A stretch of 9,201 nucleotides of DNA from Bacteroidota bacterium (GCA_003448835.1 DLXM01000322.1:5047-14247); one strand, 5' to 3'; positions 1 through 7,958 are shown, numbered from the stretch's first letter. A program made the numbers and translations. Notes: generated by a model from the sequence alone, not told the origin.

Positions 1-1965
1 AATCCTGATTCCAGTACCACCGGATGCAAAAATACTGACTCGCACCCCGGCTAAATCGAATCTACGGCGCAATTGAATCGCAATTTCTTCGGATGTGATT
101 TCGCGATCATCGGCCGGTGTTAAGGTAAGCGAAATCCGCCCGTAATTTGAATCTGCCCTGAATCCACCCTGACCAATGCTCGTTACAATTGTTTGTACAT
201 AGGATTCATTTTGCAGCTGTTCTGATATTTCTCGGATCGTCGTCGCTGTCTGGACCAGATTTGATCCCGCCGGTAGCTCAACATTGATGTTAATTTGTCC
301 AGCATCACTCGAAGGCAACATAATCGACTCAAGAGTACTGTTAAAAAACCACGTGCCGTAGAATATCCCGACAATAACCAGGGTCATTATCAATTTGTGA
401 GTGACGACCCATTTCAGTGAATTCGCATAAAACACCTCAAGTCGTTTGAACATCCGACTGATCATATTCGTGTTATTCACGATTTTTGCGGTTAACATTC
501 TGCTGGCAAAAACCGGAACCAAAATAAACGATGCCAAAAACGACAATGAAATTGCAAGCGAAATCGTGATCGCCAGATCCCGCATAAACACATTTGTGAT
601 ACCCGTCGTGAACAAAAATGGCAAAAATACGACCAACGTTGTTAGAGTGGATCCCCACAAAGATCCAATTACTTCTTTTGTGCCCTCAATAGCTGCTTTG
701 AAAATAGATTCACCATCTTCAACCTTATCCACAATACTTTCAAGTACCACTATCGAACTATCAACCAGCAGTCCTACGGCAAGTGCGAGACCGGTAATAG
801 AAACAAAGTTCAGAGTCAGTCCCATGAAATACATCGCTGCAAATGTCGCTGTCATTGAGATCGGAATACTCAACGCAACAACTGTGGAGGTTCTCCATCC
901 ACCCAAAAAGACAACTAAAATGACTACAACCAGCACTAATGCGATGAGGGCAGACTGCGCCAGGTTATTGATAGAGGTTTCGATGGAAGTTCCTTCGTTT
1001 GAAAGTACATCCACAAAAATACCGGGTGGTAGGCGATCAATAATTTCGGGTAGTGACTCCAAAACGCCGTTGGTAACATCCAGTGTATTGGCATCTGATT
1101 GCTTTTGGATTTCGATGGTGACACTATTGCGTCCGTTGACTTCTTCGAGTGTGGTTACATCCACAAAACTATCTAAAACATTCCCAACATCACGGATACG
1201 CACCGGATTACCATCTGAATTCGTGATGATGGTCTGGGCAATTTCTTGAGTATTATTGAACACCGACTCCGCCCGAATGCTATAATTTTGGCGGTTTACC
1301 ACGAGATTCCCAACGGGGACCTGTTGATTATTCTGACGGATCGCTGATTCAACCTGAGATGTCGTAATTCCGTGCTGAGCCATCTGAACCGGATTTAATT
1401 CAACATAGATCGTACGCTGAAGTCCACCACGGGTATCTGCAGACGCAACCCCACCAATACGTTCAAGCAAAGGTTCAATCTGCTCAATTGAAATCGTTCG
1501 AAGCTCATCGAGTCCGCGATTAGATGCCTGGACACTCAACCGCATAATCGGAAAACTCTCCGGATCAAACTGAAAAATTACCGGTGGAGTCGCTTCAGCA
1601 GGGAGTGTATTTCTAATACGATCTAACGCCTCACGAGCATCCAATTCCACCTGGCGCGCATTCGTCCCGGCCTTAAGTCCCATTCTGATAAAAGCACTTC
1701 CTTTTCGGGCACTACTCTCAATCGACTCAACCCCATCAATTCCGGCAACTGCTGCCTCTATCGGCTCGACCAGCAACGTAGCCATATCCTCCGGATTCAC
1801 ATTTCGATATCCGGTCGAAATTGCAACCACAGGAATATCCAACGAAGGATATAACGTCACTTTCAGGTTCGAAAGCGCAAAAAGCCCAAATCCAATAACC
1901 AAAAGCGACAGCATCACAACCGTCACCGGACGATGCAGAATTTTATCTACGATTGAATATTTCAT
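1..1965 (-). CDS. RND-family efflux pump subunit, second of tandem pair (3' end cut by window)
   Basis: Reading the minus strand from the ATG at 1965 gives 655 codons without a stop, running off the left edge. RND transporters of this class are about 1030 residues, so about the N-terminal two thirds is present. Visible in order: TM1 (about 15-32, after HRPVTVVM); periplasmic porter/docking region with NPEDM (57-61) and GTNARQVELDAREALD (100-115); TM2-TM6 (about 336-488); a short cytoplasmic linker; TM7 (about 521-540); and the start of the second porter domain. TM4 carries AVGLLVDSSIVVLES, so Asp402 matches AcrB Asp407 but the next position is Ser403 where AcrB has Asp408. The family exports drugs, detergents or similar compounds by proton antiport as a trimer with an adaptor and an outer-membrane channel. 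The ATG overlaps the stop of the upstream RND gene by four bases and has GGAAG four bases before it, supporting this start. Substrate is unknown. A nodulation/HAE-type role is as likely as drug export; metal export is less likely. Confidence 0.95.
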   Translation of the reverse strand, partial: MKYSIVDKILHRPVTVVMLSLLVIGFGLFALSNLKVTLYPSLDIPVVAISTGYRNVNPEDMATLLVEPIEAAVAGIDGVESIESSARKGSAFIRMGLKAGTNARQVELDAREALDRIRNTLPAEATPPVIFQFDPESFPIMRLSVQASNRGLDELRTISIEQIEPLLERIGGVASADTRGGLQRTIYVELNPVQMAQHGITTSQVESAIRQNNQQVPVGNLVVNRQNYSIRAESVFNNTQEIAQTIITNSDGNPVRIRDVGNVLDSFVDVTTLEEVNGRNSVTIEIQKQSDANTLDVTNGVLESLPEIIDRLPPGIFVDVLSNEGTSIETSINNLAQSALIALVLVVVILVVFLGGWRTSTVVALSIPISMTATFAAMYFMGLTLNFVSITGLALAVGLLVDSSIVVLESIVDKVEDGESIFKAAIEGTKEVIGSLWGSTLTTLVVFLPFLFTTGITNVFMRDLAITISLAISLSFLASFILVPVFASRMLTAKIVNNTNMISRMFKRLEVFYANSLKWVVTHKLIMTLVIVGIFYGTWFFNSTLESIMLPSSDAGQININVELPAGSNLVQTATTIREISEQLQNESYVQTIVTSIGQGGFRADSNYGRISLTLTPADDREITSEEIAIQLRRRFDLAGVRVSIFASGGTGIRI

Positions 1966-4900
1966 ATGACTTCCGTTGAATCAGTTTCAGATAATGGGTC
2001 AATTTTATGCACTGCGTCGAAGCCTAATTTTTCAACGAATGTGTTGATGATGTAGTACAAGCAAGGCACCACAAACAACATCAGTACCGTCGAGAACGTG
2101 AGTCCACCAATGACGGCACGCGCCATCGGACTCCATGTCTCAGATCCGGCACCAAGCTCAAGAGCAAGAGGAACCATCGAAAGAATCGTTGTACCGGCGG
2201 TCATCAAAATTGGTCGCAATCTACGGGTCGCACCCTGAATTACGGCATCTAGCCTGCCGATCCCCCGCGATTGCAATACTTTGATGTAATCAATCATTAC
2301 GATGCCATTGTTTACTACAATCCCCGCTAATAGAATGAGTCCAATCATAGCTGTCACACTGATCGGTGTTGATGTAACAAACAACATTACCAATACCCCG
2401 GTCATCGCCAACGGCACCGTCGCAATGATGATGAATGGTTCGACCAGACTTTCAAATTGGGATGCCATGATCATATAGGCGAGGATGGATGCAATTAAAA
2501 AAGCAATCATCAGGTAACCAAAACTGTCTGATTGCTCCTCCGCGGTTCCACCAATATCATATCGATATCCATCCGGCCAATCATACGAATTTAACACTTC
2601 TACCACGGCATCGGTCGCTGATTTCAGATCTGACCCTCCGATATCAACCAGGACTTCGGTCACGCGTTCCTGATTAATTCTGAGGATATTGGATGGTCCC
2701 TGATATCGTTCAATGCGTGCAATACTTCGCAGCGGAACCCATGTGCCATCAGGCGTGCGCACTTGGATATCTTCCAACGCTTGTGAATCGGATTTTTCTT
2801 CAGCAGCAAGTTGCACCAGCACCGTGTATTCCACACCTTGCTCAACAAATGTTGTTGCAACAGACCCACGAACCGCATTACTGATGATATTCGCGACTTG
2901 TGAAGTCGTCATATTGAGGCGGGAAATGCGTTCCCGGTCCATCACAATACGTAATTCCGGTCTGCCTTCGTCGGCTGAACTGGTTGCACCAATTACTTGT
3001 TCGAGCTGCATCACGGACCCGCGAATCCCGTCGGCAATTTCTTTTTTCTGGTTTACATCAAATCCGTAAATATTGATGATAAGTCCATCGTCACCATCCG
3101 GATTCAACGGATTTTGTCGAACTTCGCGGATGTCTGCTCCCGGAACATCCTGCAATTTTACAAGCAACTCATCCGATATTTCAAATTGGTTTCTGGATCG
3201 CTCGTTTCGTGGCACCAACTCTACACGAACGGTTCCCTGATATCCACCGGGATTGTCTGCACCCTCCACACCTCGTTTGTCACCATAATCAGATACAATA
3301 ATGCGAGCTTCAGGAACTTCCCGTTCAATGATATCCTCGACCTGAAAAATGGTATTCTGTAATTCGAACAGATTCACACCCGGTTCGCGCTGGACATTCA
3401 AAACGAACGCATTTTCATCGACAGGAGGGAAGAATTCACCACCCAGCGTGTAATAAAGTGGTAAACTAACCAAAAATAACACCACGGCAGCCACTATGAC
3501 TACTCCGCTGCGTTTCAGATTTCGTTTTAATGCATTTTGATAGGAAGATTCTAGCTTGTCAAAAAGTTCACCCAATTTGCGTTTGACTGCATTTTCTTTT
3601 TTAACAGAAGCCTGAACTTTCTGGGTCATCGGGGAGGAATTTGAAAATTCAGACTTGTTTTCTGAAACCACTCCCATTGAATTTTTAAAACTTGTTGCTT
3701 TTGTACTATCGGAAGTGTTTTCAGAATAAATAGCTGATTTGGATTTCAATTCGGACTCAGCTGCCTGCTCATTTTCTTTGTCACTTTTTTTGAAAAACTG
3801 TGAGCTCATCAACGGAATAATACTCAGCGCAGCAATTGTCGACATCACCAATGCAAATGAAATGGTCAATGCCAGATCCTGAAATAAAAATCCTGCGATA
3901 CCCGGTACAAATAGAATTGGAAGGAGTACCACAAGCGTAGTCAAGGTCGAAACAACGACCGGAACCGCAACTTCCTGGGCACCGTAAACTGCAGATTTTT
4001 TACCGGAGTGACCTTCCTCCCGGAATCGGAAAATGTTTTCGAGCACCACAACAGCGTTATCAACCACAAGTCCAACGGCCAGAGTCAGACCTGATAACGA
4101 AATAACATTCAAGGTCACATCCGCAAAATCCATGATGCTAAATGTGGCGATGATCGAAACCGGAATCGAAATCGCAATGATGAGTGACGTTCTGAAGCTT
4201 CTCAGAAACACCAACAAAATAATCACAACCAAAATAATGGCCTGAAGTGCGGTCATGTACAGGTTGTTTAACGACAACTTGATGAAATCTGCTTTGTTTG
4301 TAAGGACTTCCAAAGCTACATCAGATGGTAATATTTCCTGTATACGTCCCAATTCGGCCATGAAATTAGCAGCGGTGGTCACCACATTCACATCACTTTG
4401 ACGATATAAATTGATAATAAGTCCCTCTTCGCCTCGCACATGTACATTTCCTATTGGCTGCGACACACCATCTTCAACATCGGCGATATCCTGCAATAAT
4501 ATCGGGATATCGTTTCGAATCCCGACCACAGTCGTCTTGATTTGATCCAGATTCTTAAATTCACCAATAGTTCTAAGTGAATAAACGATACGTCCCTCTA
4601 TGAGTTCACCGGCTGGAACCTGAATGTTTTCCTGGCGAAGTCGGTTTGCAACCGTGGCAATATCCAGATTAAACGCCAGCATTCGGTCATTTTGAATCCA
4701 GATATTGATTTGGCGTTCGAGTCCGCCCGAGGTTTCAGCTGCTGCAATACCGGAAATTCGTTCGAATCGTTGTTCGAGTTGTTGAGTCGAAATCGTGCGT
4801 AGTTCACTGGAGCTACGGATGTTGGAAGAGAGAGCTAATACCAGGATCGGTTCCTGATTAGGATCATAACTAAAGACAATAGGTTGATCGGCATCCAGTG

Positions 4901-5261
4901 GGACCGCTCTTCGGGCAAAATCCAGTTGTTTACGTACATCAGCTTCAGCAATAAATAAATCGGTACCCCAGTTGAAGTATAATTTGATTACCGATGCTCC
5001 CTGGCTCGAGAGAGATCGAATTCGGCGGAGTCCACTCACACTACCAACTTGTTCTTCAATTGGACGTGTTATCAGGGTTTCAATATCCTCGGGGGCTACA
5101 CCTTCGTATGTTGTGTAAATTGTGATTGTCGGAAAACTGACATCCGGATACAAATTCAAACTGAGGCGGGACAAGCCAAAAAGCCCGAATCCGATGACGA
5201 TGATGGTCATCATGACAAACGTAACCGGACGATCAACCGCTAATTTGGAAAGATTTTTCAT
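1962..5261 (-). CDS. RND-family efflux pump subunit, first of tandem pair (complete, with cytoplasmic insert)
   Basis: A complete 1099-residue inner-membrane RND transporter (AcrB/MdtB type, HAE group). TM1 is at about 13-31. The first periplasmic porter/docking half is about 35-335, TM2-TM6 about 338-487 and TM7 about 585-604. The second periplasmic half is about 607-912, and TM8-TM12 about 914-1074. TM4 has VGLVVDNAVVVLENI, with Asp401 matching AcrB Asp407 and Asn402 in place of Asp408. TM10 has GIVVNNGIVMIDY, with Asn984 where AcrB has the proton-relay Lys940. These substitutions look like a subgroup pattern I recall rather than damage. Between TM6 and TM7 lies an extra Ser/Lys/Glu-rich stretch at about 494-562, which makes the protein longer than the usual 1020-1050 residues. 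The C-terminal tail (about 1085-1099) is polar and acidic. The ATG lies 33 bases after the adaptor stop with no clear Shine-Dalgarno. It should use the adaptor encoded upstream and may form a heterotrimer with the next gene's product. Substrate cannot be told from sequence. Confidence 0.97.
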   Translation of the reverse strand: MKNLSKLAVDRPVTFVMMTIIVIGFGLFGLSRLSLNLYPDVSFPTITIYTTYEGVAPEDIETLITRPIEEQVGSVSGLRRIRSLSSQGASVIKLYFNWGTDLFIAEADVRKQLDFARRAVPLDADQPIVFSYDPNQEPILVLALSSNIRSSSELRTISTQQLEQRFERISGIAAAETSGGLERQINIWIQNDRMLAFNLDIATVANRLRQENIQVPAGELIEGRIVYSLRTIGEFKNLDQIKTTVVGIRNDIPILLQDIADVEDGVSQPIGNVHVRGEEGLIINLYRQSDVNVVTTAANFMAELGRIQEILPSDVALEVLTNKADFIKLSLNNLYMTALQAIILVVIILLVFLRSFRTSLIIAISIPVSIIATFSIMDFADVTLNVISLSGLTLAVGLVVDNAVVVLENIFRFREEGHSGKKSAVYGAQEVAVPVVVSTLTTLVVLLPILFVPGIAGFLFQDLALTISFALVMSTIAALSIIPLMSSQFFKKSDKENEQAAESELKSKSAIYSENTSDSTKATSFKNSMGVVSENKSEFSNSSPMTQKVQASVKKENAVKRKLGELFDKLESSYQNALKRNLKRSGVVIVAAVVLFLVSLPLYYTLGGEFFPPVDENAFVLNVQREPGVNLFELQNTIFQVEDIIEREVPEARIIVSDYGDKRGVEGADNPGGYQGTVRVELVPRNERSRNQFEISDELLVKLQDVPGADIREVRQNPLNPDGDDGLIINIYGFDVNQKKEIADGIRGSVMQLEQVIGATSSADEGRPELRIVMDRERISRLNMTTSQVANIISNAVRGSVATTFVEQGVEYTVLVQLAAEEKSDSQALEDIQVRTPDGTWVPLRSIARIERYQGPSNILRINQERVTEVLVDIGGSDLKSATDAVVEVLNSYDWPDGYRYDIGGTAEEQSDSFGYLMIAFLIASILAYMIMASQFESLVEPFIIIATVPLAMTGVLVMLFVTSTPISVTAMIGLILLAGIVVNNGIVMIDYIKVLQSRGIGRLDAVIQGATRRLRPILMTAGTTILSMVPLALELGAGSETWSPMARAVIGGLTFSTVLMLFVVPCLYYIINTFVEKLGFDAVHKIDPLSETDSTEVI
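1970..1974 (-). promoter_or_regulatory. Ribosome binding site of second RND gene inside the end of the first
   Basis: On the minus strand GGAAG ends four bases before the ATG at 1965, within the last codons of the upstream RND gene. The stop and start share ATGA (1962-1965). This arrangement suggests translational coupling, giving matched amounts of the two pump subunits. It also supports the chosen start of the second gene. Confidence 0.55.
3576..3782 (-). other. Low-complexity cytoplasmic insert between TM6 and TM7 of the first RND protein
   Basis: This encodes residues 494-562. By my count it holds 14 Ser, 11 Lys and 8 Glu in 69 residues, with almost no hydrophobic runs, so it is probably disordered. 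In RND pumps the TM6-TM7 link is on the cytoplasmic side. The neighbouring RND paralogue spans the same gap in about 32 residues, against about 95 here. Two similar short blocks, YSENTSDST (512-520) and VSENKSEFS (532-540), lie 20 residues apart. The reading frame is intact through the insert and the family signature continues on both sides, so it is an in-frame insertion and not a frameshift. Confidence 0.85.
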
Positions 5262-5294
5262 GTGTTTATTACAGTGTGATTAGCGCATTGACGA

Positions 5295-6563
5295 TTAATT
5301 CGAACGTTGGGTAGCTTGTCCTTCACCGCGAATCGGTTGCGTACCCTGGGTGGATTGAACTGCTCCCTGCGGATTTCCTTCTCGGTCGAACCGAGGAGCA
5401 CTACTAACCCGCACTCTGGATTTATCTTCAAGACTTGTTTGTCCTGTAATAATCAATTTTTCGCCAGCTTCGAGGCCTGATAGAACTTCAATTCGATCAC
5501 CCTGCTGAATTCCCAGGTCAAGTATACGTCGAACGGCAATCGAATCACCCTGACTTACAAAAGCTGAATATGTTCTGCTCAAACGTATTACATTTGATTC
5601 CGGCTCAATAACCGTTTGAACATTTTCGACCATTGCAGATCGTGGAATTACGACCACATTATCCTTCGTTGTGACATTAATTCGGGATTCCATCAACATC
5701 CCCGGAAATACACCCTCACCACGTTCGGTAAGAGAGATAACCACTTCACCAAGTCCGGTGACAGGATCCAATTCCGGACTTATTCTGGAAACTACACCCT
5801 GAGCAGTAAATTCACTCGCGCCTGAAGGTCTCATATTCACTGGCTGTCCGACTTTGGTATTTCTCCAGTCACCGAGGGGTAAATACAATCGAATTTCGTA
5901 CCCAACGAGGTTTGAAACTTCATAAATAGCTTGTCCGGTGCCCACTACATCGCCAGGGGATGCACTTCGGCTGGTGACAACCCCCGCAACCGGTGATTTC
6001 ACTTCAGTGTAACTTAGATTTTGCCGACTTTGAGTCATCGCGGCATTGGCAGACTGAAACGCTGCCCGACTAGCAAAAAACGTGGTTCTGGCATTATCAA
6101 GTTCAGCCTGACTCACCAGATTCAGATTAAAAAGCTCCGTTTGACGATTAAAATTCAAACTGTCGCGCTGCAAAGCCGACCGGGATTGTTCCATTTGAGC
6201 CTGATCCCGCTCAAATTGTTGTCTGAAATTGGTGTCATTTAATTTGGCAAGGGTTTGTCCTGCACGCACCGTATCACCTAAATCAGCATAAATGCGCAAA
6301 ATTCGCTCACCTACTTGAGGAGTAACCCGAACATTGTCCTGCGCACGTACCGACCCATACGCTCGAATTTGGTCTGAAATCGTTGTTCGCGAAATTTCAG
6401 ATACCTCAACAGTTGTAGCCCGGGTCATTCCGGGACCACCGGGAAATCCACCCATGCCTTGAGGGCCACCTGATTCTCCTCCACCGGAGCAGGAAACGAT
6501 GAAAGTGATAGAAAAAATGGATAAAATAGTTTGAATTTTATGCTTATAACTGAGATGTTTCAC
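5295..6563 (-). CDS. Efflux RND periplasmic adaptor (membrane fusion protein), lipoprotein
   Basis: A 422-residue membrane fusion protein of the AcrA/HlyD family, which links an inner-membrane RND pump to an outer-membrane channel across the periplasm. A lipoprotein signal peptide (1-24) ends in the lipobox IVSC with Cys25 as the predicted lipidated residue. A Gly/Pro-rich tether follows at about 27-46. Next come the first half of the barrel-sandwich (lipoyl-like) domain with PQVGERILRIYADLGDTVRAGQ (82-103), an alpha-hairpin at about 111-184 rich in Gln, Ala and Arg, and the second lipoyl half with SPVAGVV (190-196). Beta-barrel and membrane-proximal domains are at about 220-385, including VFPGMLMES and VVVIPRSAM. 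The tail from about 390 is polar and Gln-rich. The start is GTG: an in-frame stop lies upstream with no ATG between, and the next Met (37) would lose the signal peptide. No clear Shine-Dalgarno is seen. It is the first gene of the three-gene efflux operon. Confidence 0.95.
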   Translation of the reverse strand: MKHLSYKHKIQTILSIFSITFIVSCSGGGESGGPQGMGGFPGGPGMTRATTVEVSEISRTTISDQIRAYGSVRAQDNVRVTPQVGERILRIYADLGDTVRAGQTLAKLNDTNFRQQFERDQAQMEQSRSALQRDSLNFNRQTELFNLNLVSQAELDNARTTFFASRAAFQSANAAMTQSRQNLSYTEVKSPVAGVVTSRSASPGDVVGTGQAIYEVSNLVGYEIRLYLPLGDWRNTKVGQPVNMRPSGASEFTAQGVVSRISPELDPVTGLGEVVISLTERGEGVFPGMLMESRINVTTKDNVVVIPRSAMVENVQTVIEPESNVIRLSRTYSAFVSQGDSIAVRRILDLGIQQGDRIEVLSGLEAGEKLIITGQTSLEDKSRVRVSSAPRFDREGNPQGAVQSTQGTQPIRGEGQATQRSN

Positions 6564-6611
6564 GGAAGTAGGTTTATTTTGATACGTGTTAAATATTTAC
6601 GGCTTAGTACA

Positions 6612-6645
6612 ATACAATTTTAGCCCCTTAGACGTTCCATTGTAT
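6612..6645. repeat. Inverted repeat ATACAAT-N20-ATTGTAT, candidate operator
   Basis: ATACAAT at 6612-6618 and its exact reverse complement ATTGTAT at 6639-6645 are separated by 20 bases. The right arm overlaps the TATAAT hexamer at 6643-6648, a plausible place for a repressor half-site. Seven-base arms in AT-rich DNA can arise by chance, so the operator role is only a suggestion. Confidence 0.3.
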
Positions 6646-6648
6646 AAT
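6643..6648 (+). promoter_or_regulatory. Candidate -10 hexamer (TATAAT) for the DUF1015 gene
   Basis: This is a perfect TATAAT on the plus strand, about 110 bases before the DUF1015 start. The matching -35 is weak (TTTAGC, 18 bases upstream), and AT-rich DNA gives such hexamers easily. If used, the mRNA would have a 5' leader of roughly 100 bases. Confidence 0.3.
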
Positions 6649-6747
6649 ATCGTTGTGTAGAAATCATCAGCTTTTATAAGGTTTTACAACGCGTATTCAT
6701 TACTTTGTTTTGTGTACTATTTTTACCTGATAATTTTATTGTTTTTT

Positions 6748-6753
6748 GAGGAA
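6748..6753 (+). promoter_or_regulatory. Ribosome binding site of DUF1015 gene
   Basis: GAGGAA lies five bases before the ATG at 6759, a good Shine-Dalgarno match and the clearest one in the window. It confirms the chosen start. It overlaps the perfect palindrome AGGAATTCCT (6749-6758), which abuts the start codon. Confidence 0.75.
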
Positions 6754-6758
6754 TTCCT

Positions 6759-7958
6759 ATGATTATTCATCCCTTTGATGCGTTGAGACCTAAAGAAGAT
6801 CTTTACCGAAAAGTAACCTGTGTGCCTTATGATGTGATCGATTCAGATGAAGCCCGTGCCCTGGCCGAAGATCTCCCGTATTCGTTTTTGCATGTCATCC
6901 GACCTGAGATTGATTTTGGTACGGATGTAGATATTCACGACGATCGTATATATGAGAAAGGGGCTTCAAACCTTAGTAAGCTTGTTGAAGACGGTGTTTT
7001 TGAGCTTGAAGGTGAATGTTGCGTCTATGTATATCGACTCGAAATGATGGGACAAACTCAAACCGGAGTGTTTACGTGTGTAAGTATTGATGAATATGAT
7101 CAGGGACTCATCCGCAAGCACGAAATGACCCGTCCGGACAAAGAAGATGATCGAACGCGGCACATTTTAACCCAAAAAGCGCATGCTGAACCCGTTATGT
7201 TGGCGCACCAGCCTCACCGACAAGTAGCGGGGCTCATCCACGAATGTACAGAAGGTACGCCGTTGTACGACATAACAACCGAAGACGGTGTCAAACATAC
7301 CATTTGGAAATCAGACCAAACTGATGAGTGGGTTGAAGCATTTCAGAAGATTGACATGTTTTATGTAGCTGATGGTCACCATCGATGCAAAGCGGCGTCG
7401 CGTGCAGCGGAAGAACTCCGAAAAGAAAAACCGGAAATCGGGGAAGCAGCTTATTTCCCTGCTGTGTTGTTCAGTACCGACCAGATGCAGATTATGGCTT
7501 ATAATCGGGTGGTTTTTCATGTTGAGGATGCTCAATTGGAGAAGTTTTTAGACGATTTCGAGGCATTGGAGTATGATGTTGAAGTCCCGACATCCAAAGG
7601 GAAAGTTTGTGTTTATGTGGATGAAAAGTGGCACACGATCCGCCTTGAGTCCCCCGCAACCAAAAACGATCCGGTTGAAAATCTGGATGCAACACAACTT
7701 CAAAAGCAGATTTTGGAACGATATTTCGGTATTGGTGATCCGCGCACGGACAAAAATATATCATTTATTGGCGGAATCCGGGGTAGTGAAGAGCTTAAAA
7801 AGGTTGTGGATTCCGGCCGGGCACGCATTGCGTTTAGCATGTATCCAACATCAATTGACGAACTGATCGAAGTATCGGATCAAAATAAACTTATGCCACC
7901 GAAATCTACCTGGTTCGAACCGAAATTGCGCTCCGGATTTTTAGTCCATTGCTTTTGA
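6759..7958 (+). CDS. DUF1015 family protein, probable serine-metabolism associated enzyme
   Basis: A 399-residue soluble protein with no signal peptide or membrane segment. I recognise the DUF1015 family from its conserved blocks: PFDALRP (5-11) and PYDVI (23-27) near the N-terminus, KHEMTRPDKEDDR (120-132), YVADGHHRCKAA (202-213), and the C-terminal MPPKSTWFEPKL (379-390) followed by RSGFLVH. Length is near the family's usual size of about 400 or a little more, so it appears complete. The biochemical activity of the family is not established to my knowledge. The clustered His, Asp, Glu and Arg residues in the conserved blocks suggest an enzyme. The gene has a strong ribosome binding site and lies 117 bases upstream of serC on the same strand, a neighbourhood that points to serine or phosphoserine metabolism. 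The start is fixed by the Shine-Dalgarno and by the family-typical position of PFDALRP. Family call is confident; role is inference. Confidence 0.9.
   Translation: MIIHPFDALRPKEDLYRKVTCVPYDVIDSDEARALAEDLPYSFLHVIRPEIDFGTDVDIHDDRIYEKGASNLSKLVEDGVFELEGECCVYVYRLEMMGQTQTGVFTCVSIDEYDQGLIRKHEMTRPDKEDDRTRHILTQKAHAEPVMLAHQPHRQVAGLIHECTEGTPLYDITTEDGVKHTIWKSDQTDEWVEAFQKIDMFYVADGHHRCKAASRAAEELRKEKPEIGEAAYFPAVLFSTDQMQIMAYNRVVFHVEDAQLEKFLDDFEALEYDVEVPTSKGKVCVYVDEKWHTIRLESPATKNDPVENLDATQLQKQILERYFGIGDPRTDKNISFIGGIRGSEELKKVVDSGRARIAFSMYPTSIDELIEVSDQNKLMPPKSTWFEPKLRSGFLVHCF

Larger units (their letters stand above)
6564..6758. promoter_or_regulatory. Divergent promoter region between efflux operon and DUF1015 gene
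   Basis: This 195-base AT-rich gap separates two genes that point away from each other, so both promoters should be here. On the plus strand TATAAT occurs at 6643-6648, but the hexamer at the proper distance upstream (around 6620) matches TTGACA poorly. No confident minus-strand promoter was found; TTGTAT and TATTTA 16 bases apart is the best weak candidate. I found no exact copy of the Bacteroidota TAnnTTTG element. No open reading frame of note lies in the gap. Confidence 0.6.

Noticed and set aside
446..1249. Open frame of 267 codons on the plus strand inside the second RND gene
   Set aside because: It lies antisense to a region whose minus-strand translation is an unmistakable RND transporter. 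Its own translation is Ser/Thr-rich low complexity with no recognisable domain, as expected for a shadow frame.
1962..1965. Possible frameshift or fusion between the two RND genes
   Set aside because: Each has its own complete N-terminus (RPVT followed by TM1) and the first has a full C-terminal TM8-TM12 set. The overlap is the usual ATGA stop-start coupling, not a broken gene.
2713..3362. Two plus-strand open frames of about 120 codons inside the first RND gene
   Set aside because: Both are antisense to conserved RND periplasmic sequence, show no family features and lack a ribosome binding site.
4059..4061. Loss of AcrB Asp408 and Lys940 equivalents as evidence of a dead pump
   Set aside because: The first Asp is kept, the rest of the protein is intact, and VDN/VNN variants are, as I recall, common in many RND subgroups, so this is more likely a family variation than inactivation.
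7492..7866. Short open frames on both strands inside the DUF1015 gene
   Set aside because: They overlap the well-supported DUF1015 frame, have no domain signature and no independent start signals.
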